Below, piece by piece: positions 18,261 through 27,441 of a stretch of DNA of 38,368 nucleotides (position 1 is the stretch's first letter; each line of letters begins with the position of its first letter). The DNA is from Bacteroidota bacterium (GTDB lineage Bacteria; Bacteroidota; Bacteroidia; Sphingobacteriales; Sphingobacteriaceae). The stretch is taken from positions 1 to 38,368 of the forward strand of contig VGGW01000003.1 of assembly GCA_016868395.1 (NCBI GenBank), read 5' to 3'. A program made the translations under genes and the position numbers. The notes under the pieces are model-generated. The model was not told the DNA's origin. It saw nothing but the letters and a program-made list of their open reading frames with translations, and did not search any database.

Positions 18261-20820
18261 TCATAAAATCCTGACGATGAAAGGGCAAGGATCTTTGAAT
18301 TATAGATGGCTCTTGCTGATGGCATGGCGGGATAGCAGACGTAACCGCTCACGCTTATTTCTGTTCATTTCTTCCATCATCCTTGGAATTGCCGCCCTGG
18401 TGGCAATTTATTCTTTTGAAAATAATCTAAAGAAAGATATAGACTTGCAGGCAAAAAGCTTAATGGGTGCAGACCTGATCATTGAGACGAATAAGGCCGT
18501 TAAAGAGGAAGCGCTGCCGATGCTTAAAACATTGGGTATTGAACGTTCTGAGGAACGGACTTTTGCCTCAATGATCTATTTTCCAAAGAGCGGAGGTACA
18601 CGTCTCGTCAATGTGAGGGCTCTATCCGGAGAATTCCCATATTACGGAGACATCGAAACAAGTCCGAAAAATGCCAGCCGAAGCTTCAGGCTCAGTAAAC
18701 AAGCACTGGTTGATAAAACCCTCATGCTCCAGTATGATGCGAAACCGGGTGATTCCATCAAAGTAGGTGAGCTTGTTTTTCAGATAGCGGGATTATTGAA
18801 TAAAGCGCCGGGGCAAACCGGTTTTAATGCTTCTGTTGCGCCGGTTGTTTATATTCCACTTTCTTATCTGCAAGATACCGGGCTTTCCCAAAAAGGTAGT
18901 CGCATCACCTATAATTTTTATTATAAATTTTCTCCTGAAACTGATGTCGATAAACTAGCGAAAAGTCTGGAGCCCAAGCTGGAAAAGGCCGAACTCGATT
19001 ATGAAACCATTGAATCCAGAAAAGAAAATACAGGTCGTTCCTTTGAGGATATGACGGAATTTCTGGCTCTTGTTGGTTTCATTGCCCTTCTGTTGGGCTG
19101 TATTGGTGTGGCCAGCGCCATTCATATTTATATTCGTGAAAAAATTAATACGATCGCTGTTCTGCGTTGTCTGGGTGCTAGTTCAAGACAGGCATTTTTG
19201 ATCTATCTTATCCAGATTGCCGGGATTGGGTTAATCGGTTCTATGATCGGTGCTTTTTTGGGAACAGGCATTCAGCAATTCTTACCCATTGTTCTGAAAG
19301 ACTTTTTGCCGGTTGAAATCAATGTATCCATTTCATGGATAGCTATCGGACAGGGTCTTTTACTCGGTTTGATCATTTCCATATTATTTGCTCTTTTACC
19401 CTTGGTATCGGTGAGGAATATTTCTCCTTTAAATACACTCAGGCTTTCGCTGGAGGAAACCTCCCTGTTCAAAGATCCTATAAAATGGCTGGTATATCTT
19501 ATCCTAGTGCTCTTCATTTTTTACTTTACTTATGTACAAATTGGCTCGCTCAGTAAGACGATATTCTTCACTATGGGCGTCCTTACCGGATTTATTGCTC
19601 TTGCCGCTTTAGCCTATGCAATCATGTGGCTTGCAAGACGCTATTTCCCTTTATCCTGGTCTTATTTATGGAGACAGGGTTTTGCGAATCTGTTCAGGCC
19701 AAATAATCAGACCTTGATTCTGGTGGTTTCAATTGGTCTGGGGACTACCTTTATTTGTACCTTATTTTTCGTTCAGGATATCTTGATCAACAGAGTTACG
19801 CGTTCATCCGGTAAGAATCAAGCCAATATGGTACTGTTTGATATTCAAACTAATCAGAAACAGGCACTAAGCGATCTGACCAAGCGCATGGATCTGCCTG
19901 TTCTACAAGAAGTTCCGATTGTAAATATGCGCATGACCGAAATTAAGGGCCGTAATGCTGCAAGTTATAAGAAGGATTCTGTAGCCTTGGGTGCCTTGCG
20001 TGGATTAGAACGGGAATACCGTGTTACCTACCGTGACAGCCTGAGTGATTCGGAAGGGATTGTAGATGGAAAATGGATTGGGAAAGCTGAACCCGGCAAG
20101 CCGGTTTACGTTTCTTTGGAGGATGCTTATGCGAAACGTATCGGGGTGAAAATAGGAGATGAACTGACTTTTAACGTTCAGGGGGCTCCATTAAAAGCGC
20201 TGGTTGGCAGCACCCGAAAAGTAGACTGGAACCGGATTCAGACAAACTTTATTCTGATCTTTCCGACCGGTGTTTTAGAGGATGCCCCGCAATTTCATGT
20301 GATGCTTACCCAGGTTTCATCCAACGAGATGTCGGCAAAATATCAGCAGGCTGTGGTGAAAATGTTTCCAAATATTTCAATGATTGACCTCGGACTGGTT
20401 TTAAGTGTGCTTGATGAGATTCTGGATAAGTTGGGCTTTGTGATTCGTTTCATGGCCGCCTTCAGTATCATTACAGGCTTGATAGTTCTAATTGCCTCCG
20501 TGCTTATCAGTAAATACCAGCGGATTAGGGAAAGTGTCTTGTTACGTACGATCGGTGCAAGCCGTAAACAGATTCTGGCCATTACCGCCTTGGAATATTT
20601 TTTCCTGGGAGCCTTGGCCGCTGCTGCAGGTATTATTTTAGCTATGCTGGCAAGCTGGGTGATGGCAAGATTCGTTTTCGAGACTAATTTTTCGCCGGAA
20701 TTATTGCCGGTTTTAATACTTTTCTCGTTAATTACATCATTAACAGTGTTGATAGGATTATTTAATAGCAGAGGGGTTCTGAACAGACCCCCTCTGGAGG
20801 TGTTGAGGAGTGAGGTTTAA
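18250..20820 (+). CDS. ABC transporter permease (YbbP/FtsX family)
   Basis: The ORF track starts at GTG 18226 (864 aa); ATG 18250 overlaps the ATPase stop by 11 nt; multiple TM, two FtsX-like domains. Confidence 0.88.
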   Translation: MAADHKILTMKGQGSLNYRWLLLMAWRDSRRNRSRLFLFISSIILGIAALVAIYSFENNLKKDIDLQAKSLMGADLIIETNKAVKEEALPMLKTLGIERSEERTFASMIYFPKSGGTRLVNVRALSGEFPYYGDIETSPKNASRSFRLSKQALVDKTLMLQYDAKPGDSIKVGELVFQIAGLLNKAPGQTGFNASVAPVVYIPLSYLQDTGLSQKGSRITYNFYYKFSPETDVDKLAKSLEPKLEKAELDYETIESRKENTGRSFEDMTEFLALVGFIALLLGCIGVASAIHIYIREKINTIAVLRCLGASSRQAFLIYLIQIAGIGLIGSMIGAFLGTGIQQFLPIVLKDFLPVEINVSISWIAIGQGLLLGLIISILFALLPLVSVRNISPLNTLRLSLEETSLFKDPIKWLVYLILVLFIFYFTYVQIGSLSKTIFFTMGVLTGFIALAALAYAIMWLARRYFPLSWSYLWRQGFANLFRPNNQTLILVVSIGLGTTFICTLFFVQDILINRVTRSSGKNQANMVLFDIQTNQKQALSDLTKRMDLPVLQEVPIVNMRMTEIKGRNAASYKKDSVALGALRGLEREYRVTYRDSLSDSEGIVDGKWIGKAEPGKPVYVSLEDAYAKRIGVKIGDELTFNVQGAPLKALVGSTRKVDWNRIQTNFILIFPTGVLEDAPQFHVMLTQVSSNEMSAKYQQAVVKMFPNISMIDLGLVLSVLDEILDKLGFVIRFMAAFSIITGLIVLIASVLISKYQRIRESVLLRTIGASRKQILAITALEYFFLGALAAAAGIILAMLASWVMARFVFETNFSPELLPVLILFSLITSLTVLIGLFNSRGVLNRPPLEVLRSEV

Positions 20821-20968
20821 TGAAAATTAATGCTAGAAAATTGAACATTAAAACCTGCAAATTATCACCAAACCGAAGGCGAGCCTGTTAAAAAATTTCA
20901 TCAGCTGCTGTTTTACATCGGTAAACCTACCCAAGAACCAAAGCTAATATCCGATTTTGTACATTCCA

Positions 20969-21421
20969 TAACCGGAGTTCGAAATAAGCAATATTAAAAA
21001 AAATGCCCCTTTAATTGACCTCATGGTGTTCCGAACTCATATTATTTGATTGTTGAAAGCAATACCTGAGTGTTATCGCTTGCTGCAGTCCTTTCCTCCG
21101 GAGTATTTCCGGCAAGAAATGCTACCTGATTTCAGATGATTCGTTGCCGGAAGATACCTCCTTCGGCAAGGTTTAATTTACCTAATGCTGTGCTTCATCG
21201 GTACGGGCGGTCCGCTAATAGAACCCCACGACCTGCGAAGCAAACCCGGGTGGTAGCCCTATCTTTTTTGCACTACTATATCTCAGAATAAGGATTCCAT
21301 TTCCCGGCAAAAAAATAGGGCAGAACACGGGAACGGGAGCTAGGTACCCTACTTTCCAAAAGCTAAGAAAAACAATCAGGCTAAACTTAGCTCGGCAAGA
21401 TGTGTTATCGATATCAGGTTA
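20969..21421. mobile_element. Repeat element copy B (MITE-like / structured intergenic repeat), 453 bp
   Basis: TAACCGGAGTTCGAAAT (20969-20985) and TTATCGATATCAGGTTA (21405-21421) imperfect TIRs; long homology to copy A. Confidence 0.75.
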
Positions 21422-21484
21422 AAATAATGCCTATTCAGGTATTTTCTTAAGCCGGATATTCCAATTTTTTATAGACTTTTGTGC

Positions 21485-21823
21485 ATGAGCCCAGCCGAAA
21501 TAAATGCCAAATGGACTGTATTACAAGAACAGATTGCCAAAGACTTTGATACTGATCTTCCAGATATAAAAATTATGTTATTTCTTATTGGTGTTCAGGA
21601 GCTCGGTAAGGGACCCGGTAAATTCAGTAAACGCCAAAAAGAAGAGTTAATGCATATCGCTAACTGTCGATTATTCAGTGAGCTCGGTTTTTATGAACTG
21701 GAAGGGCTCGATCAGGATGGGTGGCCACACTGGAAATTAATAAAACCCATTCCTGCCTATACCCTTTTGGAACAGGAAATGATTATACGATCATTGATTA
21801 TAAGTTATTTCGATAACATTTAA
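21485..21823 (+). CDS. Conserved hypothetical protein
   Basis: 112-114 aa acidic soluble ORF; ATG 21485 preferred over the TTG at 21479; 10-bp gap to the PPIase gene. Confidence 0.65.
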   Translation: MSPAEINAKWTVLQEQIAKDFDTDLPDIKIMLFLIGVQELGKGPGKFSKRQKEELMHIANCRLFSELGFYELEGLDQDGWPHWKLIKPIPAYTLLEQEMIIRSLIISYFDNI

Positions 21824-21833
21824 TTCCCATAGC

Positions 21834-22535
21834 ATGAGAAAACTTTTTACCTTTTTACTGATTACTATTTCAAGTATAAGTCTCGCCAAGCCCAAACATG
21901 ATTTTATAAGAATTCAAACAAATAAAGGCGCTTGCATCATCATGTTATATAATCAAACTCCAAAACACCGAGATAATTTTTTGAAACTGAGCAAAGAGGG
22001 GTTCTACAATGGAACCCTTTTTCATCGAGTGATCAAGGAATTTATGATTCAGGGTGGTGACCCGGATTCAAAAACAGCCGAATCAGGTCAATTATTGGGT
22101 AAAAGTAGTTTGAAATACCGTATAGATTCCGAATTTAGAGATAGTATATTTCATAAAAAAGGAGTTTTGGCAGCAGCACGCGATAACAACCCTGAAAAAG
22201 CATCAAGTGCCAGTCAATTTTATATTGTACAAGGTAAAAAATGGACAGATTCCACATTGAACGCTGTTCAATTAAAAAGAATGAATGGCCGCATCATTCC
22301 CGAATATCAGCGCAAGACTTATAAAGAATTGGGTGGAACGCCACATCTTGATCAAAATTACACCGTTTATGGTGAAGTTGTCAGCGGTATTGAAATGATT
22401 GATGCAATTGCAAATGTAAAAACAGATTCTGCCGATCGGCCAATCGAGAATATTTCAATGATTGTAGAGGTCCTCAAAAAACGAGAAGCTAGAAAAATTG
22501 AAAAAAAACTGAGTTTAAAGAATAATCTACTTTAA
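21834..22535 (+). CDS. Secreted cyclophilin-type peptidyl-prolyl cis-trans isomerase
   Basis: 233 aa; signal peptide; FYNGTLFHRVIKEFMIQGGDP and SASQFYIVQGK. Confidence 0.92.
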   Translation: MRKLFTFLLITISSISLAKPKHDFIRIQTNKGACIIMLYNQTPKHRDNFLKLSKEGFYNGTLFHRVIKEFMIQGGDPDSKTAESGQLLGKSSLKYRIDSEFRDSIFHKKGVLAAARDNNPEKASSASQFYIVQGKKWTDSTLNAVQLKRMNGRIIPEYQRKTYKELGGTPHLDQNYTVYGEVVSGIEMIDAIANVKTDSADRPIENISMIVEVLKKREARKIEKKLSLKNNLL

Positions 22536-22540
22536 TTCCG

Positions 22541-23308
22541 ATGAAAATTATAACCTATAATGTCAATGGAATCCGATCAGCATTCAGCAAGAACTGGTTG
22601 GAATGGTTGAAAGCCGCCAATCCTGATGTAATTTGCTTACAAGAAATAAAAGCTACTCCGGATCAATTGGATGATTTACCGGTCCTCGAACAAATGGGTT
22701 TCGAGCATTACTGGAATCCTGCCGAGAAAAAAGGTTACAGTGGCACCGCAATTTTTACAAAAATTAGTCCAAAACATGTTGAATATCGTTCAGGAATGGA
22801 CGATTATGATCGGGAAGGACGTATAATAAGGGCGGATTTTGATGGAATTTCTGTGATGAGTACTTATTTCCCATCAGGCTCAAGTGGAGAAGATCGACAA
22901 GATTTTAAATACCGTTTCCTGGAAGATTTTAGAAATTATTCTGATAAACTTAAACTTGAAATCCCTAATCTGGTGATTTCCGGTGATTACAACATTTGCC
23001 ATAAACCCATAGATATTCATAATCCTAAATCCAATGCCAATTCATCAGGCTTTCTTCCTGAGGAGCGCGAGTGGATGGAAGATTTTATCAGTTCAGGTTA
23101 TACCGACTCGTTCAGACATTTCAATAATGAACCACATCACTATACCTGGTGGAGTTTTAGAGCGAATGCAAGAGCAAAAAACCTGGGCTGGCGAATCGAT
23201 TATAACTTGGTTTCAGAGCCATTGCGAAATAAGCTGAAGCGTGCAGCAATACTTCCTGAGGCCAAACATTCAGATCATTGTCCTGTGCTTTTGGAATTAG
23301 ATTTGTAG
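22541..23308 (+). CDS. xth: Exodeoxyribonuclease III
   Basis: 255 aa; ITYNVNGIRSA, DVICLQEIKA, GDYNICHKPIDIHNP, WRIDYNLVS, KHSDHCPV. Confidence 0.92.
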   Translation: MKIITYNVNGIRSAFSKNWLEWLKAANPDVICLQEIKATPDQLDDLPVLEQMGFEHYWNPAEKKGYSGTAIFTKISPKHVEYRSGMDDYDREGRIIRADFDGISVMSTYFPSGSSGEDRQDFKYRFLEDFRNYSDKLKLEIPNLVISGDYNICHKPIDIHNPKSNANSSGFLPEEREWMEDFISSGYTDSFRHFNNEPHHYTWWSFRANARAKNLGWRIDYNLVSEPLRNKLKRAAILPEAKHSDHCPVLLELDL

Positions 23309-23890
23309 TTTTCGGTTGTTAAAAACCCATATCTTGTTCGGACAAATACAGGCGTCCATTTTAATGTCGAATTCATTGATATCATCAATCCGATCCACAG
23401 GATCAAATAAAGATAATCCGATTTTCTTCACATCTGGTCTACAAGTTTTCAGAAAGCGGTCATAGAAACCCTTGCCATACCCGGCTCGGTTACCCATTTT
23501 GTCAAATGCCAGAAGAGGAACAAATACTAATTCGATTTGTTCAGCAGGAACCGTTCGTCCATAGATTGGCTCAGGTATATCATATTTATTTCTACCCAAA
23601 ATAGTATGCTCAGGATCATAAAGTACATTTTCTATTTTCAGGTTCTCAAAATCGGTTTTCGGTATAGCGATCTTTAGATTTGGGAAATTTAGTTTGAAAT
23701 AGCTCAGAATGGAAAAGGTATCCACCTCATTTTTATTTTTGATGGGCATGAAAATATGAACCATCTTGTAACCGTCCCAATGAAAGTGCTTAACTTGTTC
23801 CATCAATGCATCGGTTAACATCCAAAATTCTGAACGTGAAAGTTTTTGACGCTTTTCCAGAAATAATTTTCTTAGTGCTGATTTATTCAC
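23297..23890 (-). CDS. 5-formyltetrahydrofolate cyclo-ligase
   Basis: 197 aa; ELVFVPLLAFDKMGNRAGYGKGFYDRFL; convergent 12-bp overlap with xth. Confidence 0.9.
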   Translation of the reverse strand: MNKSALRKLFLEKRQKLSRSEFWMLTDALMEQVKHFHWDGYKMVHIFMPIKNKNEVDTFSILSYFKLNFPNLKIAIPKTDFENLKIENVLYDPEHTILGRNKYDIPEPIYGRTVPAEQIELVFVPLLAFDKMGNRAGYGKGFYDRFLKTCRPDVKKIGLSLFDPVDRIDDINEFDIKMDACICPNKIWVFNNRKLQI

Positions 23891-23906
23891 AACACTAATC
23901 TAAAAA

Positions 23907-24467
23907 CTATTTTACTCTTTCAATGTATTCACCGTTACGGGTATCTACCCTAACTTTATCGCCCTGATTGACAAATAATGGCACGCGAATTTCAACTCCG
24001 GTTTCAACGGTTGCACTTTTTAAGGCATTGGTCGAGGTATCCCCTTTAACAGCAGGTTCAGTATAGGTTATTTCAAGCTCAACACTCGTAGGAGCTTGTG
24101 CCATAATAGGCTCTTCGCTTTCAAAAGAAATAATTACATTCATTCCTTCCTTCAAGAACTTAGCTGCATTTCCAAATAAGGTTTTTTCGATACTGAATTG
24201 CTCAAAAGAAGTATTATCCATTACAACAAAATAATCACCCTCTTCGTAAAGGTATTGATAGTCACTTGTTTCAACTCGACAAATTTCTACCTGCTCATCT
24301 GTTCCCATTCTGGCTTCTACAATTTTACCGGTTTTGATGTTCCGTAACTTTCCAATATAAAAAGCACCACCTTTCCCAGGCGTACGGTGAATAATTTCAT
24401 CGACAGTTACTAATTCGCCATTGTAACGCAAGATATTTCCGGATTTAATTTCTGAAGCTTTTGCCAA
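23907..24467 (-). CDS. efp: Elongation factor P
   Basis: 186 aa; HRTPGKGGAFYIGKLRN, DNTSFEQ, VDTRNGEYIERVK. Confidence 0.95.
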   Translation of the reverse strand: MAKASEIKSGNILRYNGELVTVDEIIHRTPGKGGAFYIGKLRNIKTGKIVEARMGTDEQVEICRVETSDYQYLYEEGDYFVVMDNTSFEQFSIEKTLFGNAAKFLKEGMNVIISFESEEPIMAQAPTSVELEITYTEPAVKGDTSTNALKSATVETGVEIRVPLFVNQGDKVRVDTRNGEYIERVK

Positions 24468-24489
24468 AAAATTTATTGATTTTGAGCGC

Positions 24490-24520
24490 CAAAGATAGGC
24501 TCATTTTATTAAAATTCCAA
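24490..24520 (-). promoter_or_regulatory. Bacteroidota-type promoter for efp
   Basis: Minus strand TTG-N20-TATCTTTG, full match to the TTG / TAnnTTTG pattern. Confidence 0.65.
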
Positions 24521-24567
24521 TATAGCTTGAACTCAACACTTAGGGTAAATGAAAAATATACAATCGA

Positions 24568-25188
24568 CTATTTATAATCTGATATATTTAACTGATTGGT
24601 ACAAAAGCTATACTCCTGTAATTGATTTGAGCAAATAATAAGTATTCGGTCAGAGCAATATTTTTCAACCAGAGTGAGGTACCACTCAATCCCTTGTTTA
24701 TCCAGGTTAGAGGCCGGTTCATCAAGGAGAATCATTTCAGTATCAGAACAAAAAGCTAATGCGAGTTTGACGCGCTGCTTCATTCCGGATGAAAAATTTT
24801 TGATTGCCTTACTTTCAGAGCGTTTTAGACCCATCAGCTCAATCAAATAATCTCTGTTTAGTCCCTTTTTGTAATTCTTAAAACTAAAATGAAAATCAAT
24901 GAGCTCCATCAAAGTAAATTCTTCAATTAAGTCAAGATATGGAGCAACCAGCGATAAATACTTAAAAACAGAATCCGCATCGAGTAGTATATCATTCTTG
25001 AAATAAGAAATTGACCCTGTTGTACTGCTCAAGCTTCCTGAAATCACTTGCAAAATCGTAGATTTTCCGGCTCCATTTGAACCCAAAATCGCATAGGACT
25101 TACCACTTTCAAAAACATAATTTACATCCTTGAAAATCCATTCCTGATTAAAACGGCGACCAATGTGGTCAAGGTTTATTTTCATCAT
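24568..25188 (-). CDS. ABC transporter ATP-binding protein (no adjacent permease)
   Basis: 206 aa; LGSNGAGKSTILQ, FSSGMKQRVKLALAF, MILLDEPASNLD. Confidence 0.9.
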   Translation of the reverse strand: MMKINLDHIGRRFNQEWIFKDVNYVFESGKSYAILGSNGAGKSTILQVISGSLSSTTGSISYFKNDILLDADSVFKYLSLVAPYLDLIEEFTLMELIDFHFSFKNYKKGLNRDYLIELMGLKRSESKAIKNFSSGMKQRVKLALAFCSDTEMILLDEPASNLDKQGIEWYLTLVEKYCSDRILIICSNQLQEYSFCTNQLNISDYK

Positions 25189-25216
25189 AGGGTTAAGATC
25201 AGAAAGATCTCAGATT

Positions 25217-26002
25217 TCAGGAATTACCAAAACCTTTCATAACGCCTCGGTTTGAGTTTCTGATAAAATCGATAATCTCATCCCTAACCTCAGTTGGTTC
25301 ACGATCAGTTTCAATAATGTCCAGAGCTTTGGAAATATTAAATTTTTTCAAAAAGATAGTTCTGTAAATATCTTGTATCTCATTGATTTGTTCGGATGAA
25401 AAACCTCTCCGACGCAAACCTACTGAGTTAATTCCAACATACGCAAGTGGCTCTCGGCCGGCTTTGGTATACGGAGGAACATCTTTTCGAACAAGCGAAC
25501 CGCCGGAAATAATTGAATGTGCACCAATGGAAACAAACTGATGCACAGCAGAGGCACCACCAATAAAAGCATAATCCTGAACCTCTATATGACCTGCCAG
25601 TTGTACCGAGTTTGCAATAATAACGTTGTTTCCAATTACACAGTCATGGGCAATATGAACATAGGCCATCAGCAGGCAGTTTGATCCGATGGTCGTGGTG
25701 TTTTTATCAAGAGCGGTACCCCGATTGAGAGTGACACATTCTCTAATAATTGTATTATCTCCAATTGTAACCGTAGAAGGCTCTCCCTTATATTTTAAAT
25801 CCTGTGGTGGTGCTGAAACAACTGCACCCGGAAAAATACGGCAGTTTTTACCAATACGTGCACCATCCATTATGGTGACATTTGATCCAATCCATGTGCC
25901 TTCACCAATAACTACATCCTTGTAGATGGTAACAAAAGGTTCTATAACAACCGTTTCGGCAATTTTAGCCTGTGGGTGAATATATGCTAAGGGCTGGATC
26001 AT
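25217..26002 (-). CDS. lpxA: UDP-N-acetylglucosamine acyltransferase LpxA
   Basis: 261 aa; hexapeptide repeats; AYVHIAHDCVIGNNVIIANSVQLAGHIEV; 4-bp overlap with lpxC/fabZ. Confidence 0.94.
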   Translation of the reverse strand: MIQPLAYIHPQAKIAETVVIEPFVTIYKDVVIGEGTWIGSNVTIMDGARIGKNCRIFPGAVVSAPPQDLKYKGEPSTVTIGDNTIIRECVTLNRGTALDKNTTTIGSNCLLMAYVHIAHDCVIGNNVIIANSVQLAGHIEVQDYAFIGGASAVHQFVSIGAHSIISGGSLVRKDVPPYTKAGREPLAYVGINSVGLRRRGFSSEQINEIQDIYRTIFLKKFNISKALDIIETDREPTEVRDEIIDFIRNSNRGVMKGFGNS

Positions 26003-27438
26003 ACGTTGGATTCGCTATCTTTGACTCTAGTTATTTGTGCCATCATTTCTGCCTCAACGACCACTTTTTCACCAACCATTCCTACTCCCTTCATCTGGCA
26101 TATCCCTCTTCTGATTGGCTCCATTAAATCGCAGCGAAATACGATGGTATCTCCCGGCAAGACTTGTGCGCGGAACCTGACCCGATCGATCTTTAAGAAA
26201 TAAGTGAGGTAATTTCGGGGATCCGGTACAGTGCTCAAAACTAAAATTCCACCGGTTTGCGCCATAGCCTCAATCTGAATTACCCCGGGCAGAACGGGTG
26301 CACCGGGAAAATGTCCCTTGAAGAATTCTTCGTTCATGGTTACATTCTTGACCCCAACCACATGTGTTTTGGAAAGCTCTAGAATTTTGTCAACAAATAA
26401 AAATGGCTGCCTGTGTGGTAAAATGTTCATGATCTGAACAACATCATACAAGGGTTCTACGCCGGGATCATAAACCTGTACACATTTCTTCGATCTATCT
26501 TTTTTAACTTGAGATTTAATTTTCTTGGCAAAGGCAATATTTGCGGCATGTCCTGGTCTGGCGGCCATAATATGCCCCTTTAAGGGTACCCCAACCAATG
26601 CCAGATCGCCAATCATGTCTAAAAGCTTATGACGAGCAGGTTCGTTTTGATACCGCAGTTCAATATTATTCAGTATCCCTTCTCTTGCAACATCAATACC
26701 ATCCCTATTAAAAAGTTTCGCCAAATTTTTCAATTCCCCCTTACCTATTTGTTTATCCACCACTACAATGGCATTATTCAAATCTCCACCCTTGATCAGG
26801 TTGTGCTTTAATAACATCTCGAGCTCATGAAGAAAACAAAATGTACGACAAGAAGCAATTTCCCTTTTAAATTCAGTAAGATTCGAAATTGCTGCATGCT
26901 GACTTCCCAAAACCGGGGAGTTATAATCAATCATGCAGGTGAATCGGTAATCATCAAGTGGCATAGCAACCATTTCCACTTTTCTATCGGGCTCAGTATA
27001 ATGAATATTATGTGGAATACTATAATACTCACGATCTGCATCCTGATTGATAAATCCAATACTCTCTAAGGCATCCACAAATTGGATGGAACTTCCATCC
27101 ATGATTGGAATCTCCGGTCCATCGAGCTCCATCAATATATTATCTACCTCAGTACCCACAAGGGCAGCCAAGACATGTTCAACGGTATTTACACTTGCGC
27201 CATGTTGTGTTAGGGTGGTTCCTCTTGAGGTATCGCTTACATAATCAACATCCGCATCAATAATCGGGGTTCCCGGCAGATCAATTCTCTTGAATTTATA
27301 ACCATGATTTTCAGGTGCAGGTTTAAATGTCAGCCTTGCAGTCTTTCCAGTATGTAAGCCCACTCCGGTTACAGAAACTTCTGTTTTGATAGTTCTTTGT
27401 TTTACATTCATCTTATTGATATTCATAAGGCAGAACAC
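25999..27438 (-). CDS. lpxC/fabZ: Bifunctional UDP-3-O-acyl-N-acetylglucosamine deacetylase / 3-hydroxyacyl-ACP dehydratase
   Basis: 479 aa; N-terminal LpxC (GVGLHTGKTARLTFKPA, NTVEHVLAAL) fused to FabZ (LPHRQPFLFVDKI, GHFPGAPVLPGVIQIEAMAQTGG). Confidence 0.95.
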   Translation of the reverse strand: MFCLMNINKMNVKQRTIKTEVSVTGVGLHTGKTARLTFKPAPENHGYKFKRIDLPGTPIIDADVDYVSDTSRGTTLTQHGASVNTVEHVLAALVGTEVDNILMELDGPEIPIMDGSSIQFVDALESIGFINQDADREYYSIPHNIHYTEPDRKVEMVAMPLDDYRFTCMIDYNSPVLGSQHAAISNLTEFKREIASCRTFCFLHELEMLLKHNLIKGGDLNNAIVVVDKQIGKGELKNLAKLFNRDGIDVAREGILNNIELRYQNEPARHKLLDMIGDLALVGVPLKGHIMAARPGHAANIAFAKKIKSQVKKDRSKKCVQVYDPGVEPLYDVVQIMNILPHRQPFLFVDKILELSKTHVVGVKNVTMNEEFFKGHFPGAPVLPGVIQIEAMAQTGGILVLSTVPDPRNYLTYFLKIDRVRFRAQVLPGDTIVFRCDLMEPIRRGICQMKGVGMVGEKVVVEAEMMAQITRVKDSESNV

Positions 27439-27441
27439 GCA

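Noticed and set aside
20769-20796. GAGGGGTTCTGAACAGACCCCCTC palindrome near the end of the permease gene as a terminator
   Set aside because: Lies within conserved coding sequence with no U-tract; likely incidental.
21091-21112. RNase P-like GAGGAAAG motif on the minus strand of the repeats (ccggaggaaaggactgc)
   Set aside because: Only a short match; no other conserved RNase P regions, and it is present in multiple intergenic copies.
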